Shown one piece after another: positions 7,059-13,549 of a DNA stretch of 13,549 bases; position 1 is the stretch's first letter; every line of letters begins with the position of its first letter. The stretch comes from Cohaesibacteraceae bacterium. Its GTDB lineage: Bacteria > Pseudomonadota > Alphaproteobacteria > Rhizobiales > Cohaesibacteraceae. The stretch spans positions 2,445 through 15,993 of the forward strand of contig JAESRR010000191.1 of NCBI GenBank assembly GCA_016764535.1. The letters run 5' to 3'. A program made the position numbers and the translations under genes. The notes under the pieces are model-generated. The model was given only the letters and a program-made list of their open reading frames with translations. It did no database searches and was not told where the DNA came from.

Positions 7059-7647
7059 GCTCTGGAGTGTATCCTTGCAGAGCTGCGATAACTTTCGGGG
7101 AGGTTGTCACATAGGCCAGCGTTGGCAGTATCCGCTCCATCGCCCATTTATGGTTGTCCGCATCATTCCCGGCACAGCAATCGCTGACAATGAATACCCG
7201 GTATCCGATGTCACTTGCATGCCGAGCAGTGGCTTCAACGACGTAGTTTGTCCAGAGACCAAACAGGATCAATGTATTTACATCGGCATTGATCAGGGCC
7301 TGCCCTAGGTTTGTTGTCAAAAACGGATCGACACAGGTTTTGTTCAAAACCAACTCGGAGGGCAGCGGAGCGATACACTCGTGAAGCTGTGCACCTTCAG
7401 AGCCGAAGATCATCGAATTTTGTTGGCGCACTCCGATCCATAAAGGGCTGTCCTTGGGAATATCGCGAAAATCTGCGCGAACCGAAGCCGTGATGTGAAT
7501 CACCTCTGTACCACTGATCCTGCCGGCATCAATAAGAGCCGTCATTCGATCTGTCATGCCGGATTCAAGAACACCTTTGGTTCCAAAAACAAGATCGTTT
7601 TGCACATCAAGAGAAAGGATCGCTGTGCGTTTTGGGTTCAGGTCCAT
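7045..7647 (-). CDS. Isochorismatase-fold hydrolase lacking the catalytic cysteine
   Basis: The 200-residue protein has the cysteine-hydrolase/isochorismatase fold: LSLDVQNDLVFG with the conserved Asp (D14), LNKTCVDPF with the conserved Lys (K103), and WTNYVVEATARHASDIGYRV near residues 132-151. In amidase members (nicotinamidase, N-carbamoylsarcosine amidase) the last motif reads TxxCVxAT; here the cysteine position is V136 (codon GTC, 7242-7240). A thiol-based amidase mechanism is therefore unlikely. True isochorismatases also work without this cysteine, so a non-covalent hydrolase is possible. The frame is open upstream to 7791, but the ATG at 7647 has AAGGA before it and begins exactly at the family N-terminus. 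It is the first gene of the leftward pair with the CoA-transferase and is divergent from the TRAP operon. The substrate is unknown. Confidence 0.88.
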   Translation of the reverse strand: MDLNPKRTAILSLDVQNDLVFGTKGVLESGMTDRMTALIDAGRISGTEVIHITASVRADFRDIPKDSPLWIGVRQQNSMIFGSEGAQLHECIAPLPSELVLNKTCVDPFLTTNLGQALINADVNTLILFGLWTNYVVEATARHASDIGYRVFIVSDCCAGNDADNHKWAMERILPTLAYVTTSPKVIAALQGYTPEHGND

Positions 7648-7795
7648 TGTGCATTCCTTCAATATTTTCAAATTTATCAAACTGTTACCTGGGATCAGGC
7701 ATGAAATTCGTGAAATGAACAGTGCGGAAATCGCTGCAAATCCACCACTGATACTTACACCCTTGCAAATGAGGTTGGGAAATGCAACCATTTTA

Positions 7796-7820
7796 GAAAC
7801 GATGTTTCATTCAGTGAAAC
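7796..7820. promoter_or_regulatory. Candidate operator: nested GAAAC/GTTTC inverted repeats
   Basis: Three half-sites lie in 25 bases just before the TRAP operon: GAAAC (7796-7800), GTTTCA (7804-7809) and TGAAAC (7815-7820). They form two overlapping perfect palindromes, GAAAC-N3-GTTTC and GTTTCA-N5-TGAAAC. The first resembles the KdgR-type operator of IclR-family proteins (TGAAACA..TGTTTCA). The site is 22 bases from the first gene of the operon that encodes an IclR-family protein, inside the 195-base divergent gap 7648-7842. Control by that regulator is inference. I could not place -35/-10 boxes with confidence. Confidence 0.45.
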
Positions 7821-7842
7821 GATAGTTGGAAGAAGAGAGAAA

Positions 7843-8898
7843 ATGAATAAATTACGGATAGTGTCGGCCATATGTGTCGCGGCAGGGCTTTTGTTACCTG
7901 TCGCAACAACAGCAAAAGATTTCTCGATGAATGTCGCTTCGGGTTCGCCGCCGGTTGTGCCCTGGGTCAAGATGATCTCGACCGTATTCATCCCCGAGGT
8001 CAATGCGCGCCTTGAAGGCAAGCACACAATCAACTGGATCGAGTCATACTCGGGAACTGCTGCGAAAGTGGGTGGTGTTCTTGAAGCCGTAGAATCAGGC
8101 CTTGTCGAAATGGGTCAGGTCTATGCGATATTCGAACAAGACAAACTCATCCTGCAGAACCTGACATATATGACACCATTCGGAAGCGACGACCTTGAGC
8201 TTGTAACGCGCCTGATCAATGAAATGCATGCAGAAAACCCGGCCATGACAGCAGCCTGGACTGATAACGGGCAGGAGTTCATCGCACCTATCGGCCTTGA
8301 CACACACTATTTGGCAACAAATTTCCCGGTGAGTTCCATTGATGATCTGGAAGGCCGCAAAATCGGTGGTGCCGGAACAATTGCAAACTGGTTGAACGGC
8401 GTTGGGGCCACTGCTGTGGCGGGAAATTTCTCGGTTCACTACAATAACATCAAAACCGGCGTGTATGACGGTCTGCTGAATTTCTCATCTGGAATCTTTC
8501 CGAACAAATTACACGAAGTAGCACCCCATCTGACACGTGTTGATTTTGGGGCACAATTTGTTGGAGGATTGACCGTCAACAGCGACACCTGGGCGTCGTT
8601 CCCGCCAGAAGTACAAACTGCCTTCCGTGAAGCTGGTGAAGTTTATCGCATTAAAGTGGCCAGTGCGTTGCAGGGTTTCGCGAAAATGGCCGAGGGTAAA
8701 ATGGTTGAGCAAGGCGCGACTGAATCGCATCTAACCAAAGAGGAGCGTACTCGTTGGGCGACGGCCCTTCCCAACCTTGCCGCAGATTGGGCGGATCGTG
8801 CCGAGGCCCGGGGTTTGCCTGGTCACGAGATTCTGAAAGCCTGGATGGCAAAACAACGTAACGCCGGGATCGACCTTGTCCGCAATTGGGATCAGTAA
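7843..8898 (+). CDS. dctP: TRAP transporter solute-binding protein (DctP family)
   Basis: This periplasmic protein binds the substrate and delivers it to the TRAP membrane subunits, which import it with sodium or proton flux. The 351-residue protein starts at an ATG preceded by AAGAAGAGAG. It has a clear Sec signal: MNKLR, a hydrophobic core, and a likely cleavage after residue 24 in TTA-KDF. The mature part shows the DctP layout, with VEMGQVYAIFEQ near 89-99, LEGRKIGGAG near 169-178 and VYDGLLNFSSG further on. In classical members the segment after LKG..K contains an arginine that pairs with the substrate carboxylate; here that position is G175. This points to a subfamily with a different ligand or a different binding mode. 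It is the first gene of the rightward operon and is separated by 31 bases from the OsmC-like gene. The ligand cannot be read from the sequence. Confidence 0.92.
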   Translation: MNKLRIVSAICVAAGLLLPVATTAKDFSMNVASGSPPVVPWVKMISTVFIPEVNARLEGKHTINWIESYSGTAAKVGGVLEAVESGLVEMGQVYAIFEQDKLILQNLTYMTPFGSDDLELVTRLINEMHAENPAMTAAWTDNGQEFIAPIGLDTHYLATNFPVSSIDDLEGRKIGGAGTIANWLNGVGATAVAGNFSVHYNNIKTGVYDGLLNFSSGIFPNKLHEVAPHLTRVDFGAQFVGGLTVNSDTWASFPPEVQTAFREAGEVYRIKVASALQGFAKMAEGKMVEQGATESHLTKEERTRWATALPNLAADWADRAEARGLPGHEILKAWMAKQRNAGIDLVRNWDQ

Positions 8899-8929
8899 GC
8901 AACATAAAAAAATCAGGAGAGCACCCAAT

Positions 8930-9388
8930 ATGGTGAACAAGGTCAAAATAAATGTACAGGGAACGGGTACCAGCCATACACGCACCGACTTGCTGGCGGG
9001 CCCTTCCGGGGAGTTTTGTCTGATATCGGATGAACCTCCCGTTCGGGGTGGAAACAACGAAGGGATGCTTCCATTGGAAGTATTCCTTGCAGGGTATATC
9101 GCTTGTACGAATGTTATTATGAATATCATCGCGCATGAGCTTGGGATCACTTTCAGTGAAGTGACGTTTAAGGCCACCGGGCACCTCAACCCGCTCGGCT
9201 ATATGGGGAAAGAAAAGTTGAGCACACCGTTCATCAAGCTGGAGTTGACTGTGAGCGGAAACTATTCCGGTGAAGATGAACAGCTTGATGAGCTGAGGGA
9301 GCAATTGGTTTGGCGCTGTCCAGCTGCCGCGACACTTGCATCATCCGGCACCGAAATCCTTGACATCTGGAACCTGGTTAAAATCTGA
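8930..9388 (+). CDS. OsmC/Ohr-like family protein
   Basis: OsmC/Ohr proteins are small dimeric enzymes that reduce organic hydroperoxides with a pair of cysteines, though many family members have unproved roles. The 152-residue protein shows the expected elements: a beta N-terminus, EGMLPLEVFLAGYIACTNVIM with the first cysteine C59 at the start of the long helix, and LVWRCPAAATLA with the second cysteine C130. Both redox cysteines are therefore kept. The start at the ATG 8930 has AGGAGA at the right distance; a longer open frame upstream overlaps dctP and is not used. Its stop codon shares one base with the start of the small permease gene (TGATG), so it is translated as part of the TRAP operon. 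A role in protecting against, or processing, a reactive compound linked to the imported substrate is speculation. Confidence 0.88.
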   Translation: MVNKVKINVQGTGTSHTRTDLLAGPSGEFCLISDEPPVRGGNNEGMLPLEVFLAGYIACTNVIMNIIAHELGITFSEVTFKATGHLNPLGYMGKEKLSTPFIKLELTVSGNYSGEDEQLDELREQLVWRCPAAATLASSGTEILDIWNLVKI

Positions 9389-9909
9389 TGCACAATAAAA
9401 GCCGTTCTGCAATTGGAAGCCTGATCGCCATAATGAATGGCGCTGGATCGGCTTTGATTGTCGTCATTACATTACTAATCTGTGCCGATATCATTGGGCG
9501 AGGGGTGTTTAACTCGCCAGTCGCCGGTGTCGCAGAAATGGTCAGCCTTTCGATTGTTGCTATCGTCTTTTTGCAATTGGCACAGGCGGTACGCTCGAAT
9601 GCCCTGGCACGAACAGATATACTGTTGTCTGTTGTTGAACAGAAATCACCGCGCCTTGGTGCGTTGTTGCATACTATCTATGATGTCATCGCCGCTCTGT
9701 TATTTTCAGCACTGGCCTATGGCAGTCATGCCAGATTTCTGGATGCCTGGTCTTCAAACGAACATGTTGGCGTTTACGGATTATTCACTGCGCCGGTTTG
9801 GCCGGTGGTGGGCATCGTGGTCCTTGGATCAACTATAGCAGTCTTGCAATTCATTTTGCACGCCATCCGAAATGTTCGCGTTGTCTTTGGCAATCAGGGG
9901 AGAACGTAA
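9388..9909 (+). CDS. dctQ: TRAP transporter small permease (DctQ family)
   Basis: This is the small integral membrane subunit that pairs with the large permease in a TRAP transporter. The 173-residue protein has four predicted membrane segments at roughly residues 10-34, 44-66, 88-112 and 130-158. It has the DctQ-type motif ADIIGRGVFNSPVAGVAEM after the first segment, and charged residues (R69, R75, D77) after the second. Its start overlaps the stop of the OsmC-like gene by one base, and it ends 2 bases before the large permease start, so the three are tightly coupled. The length is typical for the family. Confidence 0.92.
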   Translation: MHNKSRSAIGSLIAIMNGAGSALIVVITLLICADIIGRGVFNSPVAGVAEMVSLSIVAIVFLQLAQAVRSNALARTDILLSVVEQKSPRLGALLHTIYDVIAALLFSALAYGSHARFLDAWSSNEHVGVYGLFTAPVWPVVGIVVLGSTIAVLQFILHAIRNVRVVFGNQGRT

Positions 9910-9911
9910 TC

Positions 9912-11225
9912 ATGACCGGTATCGAAATCGGGATAATATCGGTGATCGCTATCGTCCTGTTTGTCTACGCGGGGATGCATGTGGCCGTCGTTTTGTCCGC
10001 TGTTTCATTTGTTAGTTTGTGGGTATTCAAGGGTAAATTTTCCCTTGCGGTGACACTTCTGACCCAGGCTGCAACTGAATCTATTTCAAGCTATGTATTT
10101 GGTGTTGTTCCGCTGTTTGTACTGATGGGATTACTCGTCAGTCTGGCTGACATTGGTAAGGATACATTCGGGGCTGCTCATCATTTCCTTCAAAAGGTAC
10201 TTGGTGGATTGGGGATAGCAACTGTGATTGCAAACACGGCCTTTGCTGCGATTACCGGAATTTCGATTGCGTCTGCAGCCGTTTTCACCAGGGTTGCTGT
10301 CCCCGAGATGCTGCGATTTGGTTACACCCCGCGTTTTGCTGTTGGAGTCGTTGCGGGCAGTTCGGTTTTGGGAATGCTGATCCCGCCAAGCTTGTTACTG
10401 ATCGTATATGCGCTGGTTGCAGAGCAATCTGTCGGCAGCATGTTTGTGGCCGGGATCATACCGGGCCTGATGCTGGCATTGGCGTTTTGCGGGCTGATTG
10501 TTGCGATGGCGCGATTTTCCCCGCGCCATGTGTTTGCCACACGCGATCATGATATTGAAGTGGAAGATATCTCCAACACCAGAGCTATTACCCTTCTGCT
10601 CCCACTTCTGTTTCTAATCATCGCCGTGCTGGGTGGTATATATGGCGGGTTTTTTACGCCAACGGAAGCCGGAGCTGTCGGTGTTGTGTTATCATTCCTG
10701 ATCGCATTGGTTCGTGGCCGTCTTACAAGTGCAGGGCTTTGGAAGGTGCTGTTACAGGCCGGCCAAATCACTGCTTCAATCTCAATGCTGATCATTGCCG
10801 CCACGGTTTACAGCCGCATGATATCCATCGTGGGTTTGCCGACAGGCTTTTCCAGATGGATCGTTTCTGCCGAACTTTCGTACATAACGCTGATAATTAT
10901 ATTTGTCTTGCTTGTCATTGCGATGGGAACGCTGATTGATGCGATTTCAATCATCCTGATTGTCATCCCAATCTTTTTACCGATCTTCATGACTTTCGAC
11001 AATCTCGATCCAGTCTGGTTTGGGATTGTTACTGTCATTGCTGCCGAGATCGGTCTTCTAACGCCGCCTATGGGGCTATCGGCCTACGTTGTCAAAGCCA
11101 GTCTTGATGATCCGTCGATCACCCTCGGTGACATCTTTATTGGAACATTGCCATTTGTGATTGTGATGCTGTTGGTCACTATCCTTGTGATCATTTTTCC
11201 TCAAACCACTCAATTATTTCTGTGA
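9912..11225 (+). CDS. dctM: TRAP transporter large permease (DctM family)
   Basis: This is the large membrane subunit that carries the substrate through the inner membrane. The protein of 437 residues is very hydrophobic with about a dozen membrane segments. It shows DctM hallmarks: VPLFVLMG near residue 65, NTAFAAITG with AVFTRVAVPEM near 105-130, GMLIPPSLLLIVYALVAEQS near 153-172 followed by FVAGIIPGL, GGFFTPTEAGAVG near 245-257, and LTPPMG towards the end. The ATG at 9912 has GGGGAGA just upstream and lies 2 bases after dctQ; a longer frame from 9798 only overlaps dctQ. With DctP and DctQ it makes a complete transporter. Separate Q and M genes mean this is not a fused QM system. Confidence 0.95.
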   Translation: MTGIEIGIISVIAIVLFVYAGMHVAVVLSAVSFVSLWVFKGKFSLAVTLLTQAATESISSYVFGVVPLFVLMGLLVSLADIGKDTFGAAHHFLQKVLGGLGIATVIANTAFAAITGISIASAAVFTRVAVPEMLRFGYTPRFAVGVVAGSSVLGMLIPPSLLLIVYALVAEQSVGSMFVAGIIPGLMLALAFCGLIVAMARFSPRHVFATRDHDIEVEDISNTRAITLLLPLLFLIIAVLGGIYGGFFTPTEAGAVGVVLSFLIALVRGRLTSAGLWKVLLQAGQITASISMLIIAATVYSRMISIVGLPTGFSRWIVSAELSYITLIIIFVLLVIAMGTLIDAISIILIVIPIFLPIFMTFDNLDPVWFGIVTVIAAEIGLLTPPMGLSAYVVKASLDDPSITLGDIFIGTLPFVIVMLLVTILVIIFPQTTQLFL

Positions 11226-11249
11226 CACCGGGCGAAAAGGGCAAATGCA

Positions 11250-11636
11250 TTGAATTCAACATATTCCAATCAGCTGATTACCCATCAGAACAAGATTCAG
11301 AAATACTCGCCACCTGGTCACGATGGTACTGTGAACATCCGGTTGTTTGATCGTAATTTTTGCGAAAATTTCGAGATGGTGCTGGGCGAGCTGGAACCAG
11401 GCGGCGTTGCGGAAACTCATCATCATGAGACCGAACATCAAGCGATGTACGTTCTGTCTGGCCTGGCGCGTGTCACCCTGGCAAATGAAGCACCGGTTGA
11501 TTGCGGTGCCGGTGCAGTGATCAAACTCCCCCCCAAACTTGACCATCATGTATTGTCGCTTGGGCCGGATTCGTTAAAATTAATCATCATCTATAGTCCC
11601 CCGCTTTCGAAGCGCGGTGACGCTGAGATTGACTAA
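11250..11636 (+). CDS. Small single-domain cupin protein
   Basis: A 128-residue cupin-fold protein. The first cupin motif is visible as GGVAETHHHETEHQAMYVLSG (G51-G71), with metal-ligand candidates H57, H59 and H63, and Gln (Q64) where many cupins have Glu. The second motif is around GAGAVIKLPPKLDHHVLS with H99/H100. Such proteins can be metal-dependent isomerases, dioxygenases or sugar-acid epimerases, or ligand sensors; the sequence does not decide. There is no in-frame ATG near the beginning, so the start is a TTG at 11250 with AAAAGGG a few bases upstream. It lies 24 bases after dctM and 23 bases before the regulator gene, so it is part of the same operon. A catalytic role on the imported compound is likely but unproved. 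Confidence 0.85.
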   Translation: MNSTYSNQLITHQNKIQKYSPPGHDGTVNIRLFDRNFCENFEMVLGELEPGGVAETHHHETEHQAMYVLSGLARVTLANEAPVDCGAGAVIKLPPKLDHHVLSLGPDSLKLIIIYSPPLSKRGDAEID

Positions 11637-11659
11637 CGCCAGGCGATGGAGGGAAATGC

Positions 11660-12439
11660 GTGGGAAAAAGTTATCAACCGGTCAATGCCTTGCTACGAGG
11701 TCTGGATGTGATGACGCACATCAGCTCCCTTGGTAAAGCAAGCGTGCGTGATCTTCATGCCCTCACCAATATTGCCAAGCCGACGATCATTCGCAATTTG
11801 GAAACGCTGGAGCACGCCGGGTATGTATCTCGCAACTCCGATTCAGGCCTCTACTCTTTAACAGCCAGGGTTCTCAGTCTTTGTGCGGGATATGACCATC
11901 ATCAGAGGCTCATTGAGCTTGCAGCCCCGCTGCTGAATGAATTTCGAAAAAAAATGCCATGGCCGTCAGATATAGCGTTGTTTGACAGGGACGCCATGGT
12001 GATCGTTGAATCGAACCGTGATCCGGGTGCCCTCGCATTGAACAGACCTGTCGGGACACGTCTGTCTATGACGGAATCCGCGCTGGGTCGCGCCTACATG
12101 GCATTTTGCGACAGTAGTACGAAAGATCTGATACTTGATTGTCACTTTGCGGAAAACCCCGATACCGGTGTCACACGTGATCAGCTTGAGCATAATTTGG
12201 CAAGATACAGAGATCAGGGTTTCTCTGAAAACAACAAAAGCCTGTCACGCCATACACTTGGTGTTGGCGTTCCGATATTGCTGCATGGTCGGGTTGAGGC
12301 TTGTATCAATACCATTGTGCTGGCTGAGGCTTTGAACATGGACGAAGTTATTCAGCGGTGTGTTGAGCCATTGAAGACTGTCGCGGAGCAAATATCTTCG
12401 GTTTTAGAGGCTGATGAGGGTAACGTCACTGAAGTCTAG
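11660..12439 (+). CDS. IclR-family transcriptional regulator (MhpR-like)
   Basis: A 259-residue regulator with the IclR layout. A winged helix-turn-helix lies at about residues 8-60 (recognition region ASVRDLHALTNIAKPTIIRNLETLEHAGYVSR, 27-58). The C-terminal effector domain lies at about 80-245, with WPSDIALFDRDAMVIVES, NRPVGTRLSMTESALGRAYMAFC and VGVPILLHGRVEACINTIVL. The wording of the effector domain is close to MhpR, the activator of phenylpropionate catabolism in E. coli, but this does not fix the ligand. The start codon is GTG with GGAGGG 6 bases upstream. It is the last gene of the rightward operon and converges with the amidohydrolase gene with only 4 bases between. It probably controls the divergent promoter region, where GAAAC/GTTTC palindromes are found. 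Confidence 0.92.
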   Translation: MGKSYQPVNALLRGLDVMTHISSLGKASVRDLHALTNIAKPTIIRNLETLEHAGYVSRNSDSGLYSLTARVLSLCAGYDHHQRLIELAAPLLNEFRKKMPWPSDIALFDRDAMVIVESNRDPGALALNRPVGTRLSMTESALGRAYMAFCDSSTKDLILDCHFAENPDTGVTRDQLEHNLARYRDQGFSENNKSLSRHTLGVGVPILLHGRVEACINTIVLAEALNMDEVIQRCVEPLKTVAEQISSVLEADEGNVTEV

Positions 12440-12443
12440 GAGA

Positions 12444-12471
12444 TTATCTGGTTTGCACCGATTCCAGATAA
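12444..12471. repeat. Inverted repeat at the convergent gene ends
   Basis: TTATCTGG (12444-12451) and CCAGATAA (12464-12471) form a perfect 8-bp stem with a 12-base loop, right at the junction of the IclR gene and the convergent amidohydrolase gene, whose stop codon lies in the stem. The position suits a two-way terminator, but neither strand has a U-tract after the stem, so function is doubtful. Confidence 0.4.
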
Positions 12472-13280
12472 AATCGGCTCGCGCTTTCTCCGAACACTGC
12501 TTTCATGTGATTCGAGTTGCCGTGACACAGCTCTTTGGCAAGTTCGGCCCAGGTTGCGTAGTCGCTTGCAACATTTAAAACCGGCCAATCGCTGCCGAAC
12601 ATCACCCGTTCGGGTCCAAAGCACTCAAGAATGTGGCGAGCAAAGGGTTTGATGTCGCTGGCGGTCCAGTTGGAGTCAGCCTCTGTAACAAGGCCGGATA
12701 ATTTGCAAAAAGCGTTGGAATTGTCTGCGATCGTTTTGATCTGATTGGCCCAGGGCTGGAATGATCCAGTTTTGATTTCCGGCTTGGCTCCATGGTCAAT
12801 TACCACAGGTAGATCCGGGTAGGTTTCTACAAATCGTAATAGATGCGGTAAATGTCTTGGTAAAACCAGCGCGTCAAAACAAAGCCCATATTCAATAAGG
12901 GCAGAAACAGAAGATTTCAGAGCAGGGCGCAACATCCAGGCATCGTCTTTTAGTCCCTGTATCATTGGACGTATGCCACAAAACTTCGGGTTGCTCGCAA
13001 ACTGTGCAATGCTATCGGGAGCCTTGCTCGCTTCCATATCAACCCAGCCGACAACACCAAAAATCCAGTCATATTTGTCCGCGAAAGATAAAAGATATTC
13101 TGTTTCTTCTTCGGTGTCTGTCGCCTGAACCAGAATAGTGCCGTCGATACCAGCCGCTTTCAGCAGGGGCAGCAAATCAGCCGGGCCAAAATCACGATAA
13201 ATTGGCGCAAGTTCTGATGTTAGCCATTCGTAATCACCACGTGCAAGCTTCCAGAAATGTTGGTGCGCATCAATTTTCAT
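12444..13280 (-). CDS. Amidohydrolase-2 family lactonase (fuconolactonase-like)
   Basis: The 278-residue protein belongs to the metal-dependent amidohydrolase superfamily, COG3618-type, which includes L-fuconolactonase and 4-sulfomuconolactonase and hydrolyses lactones of sugar or aromatic origin. Visible signatures are the N-terminal metal-binding MKIDAHQHFW (H6, H8), the strand-end VIDHGAKP with H163, and MFGSDWPV with D231, the catalytic acid/base. Length is normal. The ATG at 13280 shares one base with the stop codon of the upstream aldo-keto reductase gene (TGATG), so the two are translationally coupled. The pairing of an aldose-type dehydrogenase with a lactonase is the first two steps of oxidative sugar breakdown (sugar to lactone to sugar acid). 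L-fucose or another deoxy or neutral sugar is thus one candidate substrate, but aromatic lactones remain possible. Confidence 0.9.
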   Translation of the reverse strand: MKIDAHQHFWKLARGDYEWLTSELAPIYRDFGPADLLPLLKAAGIDGTILVQATDTEEETEYLLSFADKYDWIFGVVGWVDMEASKAPDSIAQFASNPKFCGIRPMIQGLKDDAWMLRPALKSSVSALIEYGLCFDALVLPRHLPHLLRFVETYPDLPVVIDHGAKPEIKTGSFQPWANQIKTIADNSNAFCKLSGLVTEADSNWTASDIKPFARHILECFGPERVMFGSDWPVLNVASDYATWAELAKELCHGNSNHMKAVFGESASRFYLESVQTR

Positions 13281-13549
13281 CAGGCCTCTCCGATGAAAGG
13301 GTTTCCGACCGGCACCGGCGCATCGGGATGCAAAAGGTTGCGGGCTTTAAGGGCAGCCCAGTATTCTGGTGGAATACGGGTGTGGGCCCAAATCAGGGTA
13401 TCATTCACTTCCTTTTCTGATCGCAGCCCCGGAATGACCGAAGAAATTTGTTTGTGGCCCAGTGGGAACTGAAGTGCAGCTGCAGGCAAAGGCACACTGT
13501 AGGTATTGGAGATTTCCTTCAATGCCGCAACACGCCTGATGATTTCATT
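13280..13549 (-). CDS. Aldo-keto reductase, C-terminal part (cut by window edge)
   Basis: Only the last 89 residues are visible; the gene runs off the right end of the window. The segment has the C-terminal end of the sugar-dehydrogenase-like aldo-keto reductases: LPAAALQFPLGHKQISSVIP, then GLRSEKEVNDTLIWAHTRIP and PEYWAALKARNLLHPDAPVP. This ending is typical of L-fucose / D-threo-aldose 1-dehydrogenase and pyridoxal 4-dehydrogenase-type members, which oxidise an aldose to its lactone with NAD(P). The catalytic Asp-Tyr-Lys-His residues lie outside the window, so activity cannot be checked. It is upstream of and coupled to the lactonase gene by a one-base stop/start overlap, which supports a dehydrogenase-lactonase pair. 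Confidence 0.85.
   Translation of the reverse strand, partial: NEIIRRVAALKEISNTYSVPLPAAALQFPLGHKQISSVIPGLRSEKEVNDTLIWAHTRIPPEYWAALKARNLLHPDAPVPVGNPFIGEA

Noticed and set aside
7763..7787. Inverted repeat TTGCA/TGCAA with a 15-base loop before the TRAP operon
   Set aside because: The arms are only 5 bases and could occur by chance; the GAAAC/GTTTC palindromes nearby are a better operator candidate.
7648..7791. N-terminal extension of the isochorismatase-fold protein
   Set aside because: The extension has no family similarity, and the ATG at 7647 has an AAGGA site and starts exactly at the conserved domain.
1..13549. CRISPR array, insertion sequence, phage or defence genes
   Set aside because: No regularly spaced repeats, transposase, integrase or known defence protein was recognised on either strand.

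Overview
The window looks like chromosomal DNA of a motile alphaproteobacterium. The evidence is a SciP-type CtrA inhibitor gene set among flagellar genes, CtrA-like TTAA-N7-TTAA boxes, a RpoN-type promoter in front of a hook gene pair, and an alphaproteobacterial tRNA-Met. GC content is moderate. The genus cannot be read from the sequence; something in or near the Rhodospirillales sense of the class is my guess only.

Left part (1-3990), all on the minus strand: a flagellar block transcribed leftwards as fliK, flgD, sciP, fliF, with fliF cut by the window edge. fliK-flgD is preceded by a good -24/-12 (RpoN) promoter. sciP and fliF each have upstream three half-sites resembling the CtrA motif. 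This reproduces the Caulobacter-type wiring on a small scale: CtrA drives early basal-body genes and its own antagonist SciP, and RpoN drives later hook genes. A clear hairpin ends sciP.

Middle part (4197-5605), plus strand: housekeeping mnmA (tRNA 2-thiouridylase), then a tRNA-Met(CAU) gene with a strong sigma-70 promoter.

Right part (5868-13549): an accessory catabolic and uptake locus. A leftward pair (isochorismatase-fold protein, then class III CoA-transferase) is divergent from a rightward operon: TRAP solute-binding protein, OsmC-like protein, TRAP small permease, TRAP large permease, cupin and an MhpR-like IclR regulator. The divergent gap holds nested GAAAC/GTTTC inverted repeats that are candidate operators for that regulator. 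Converging on the regulator gene is a leftward, translationally coupled pair: an aldo-keto reductase (cut by the window edge) and a fuconolactonase-like amidohydrolase. The locus reads as import of a small organic acid or sugar-derived compound followed by oxidation, lactone or ring hydrolysis and CoA activation. The substrate cannot be determined. Three features make it unusual: the isochorismatase-fold protein lacks the nucleophilic cysteine, the TRAP binding protein lacks the usual carboxylate-binding arginine, and an OsmC gene is inserted inside the TRAP operon.
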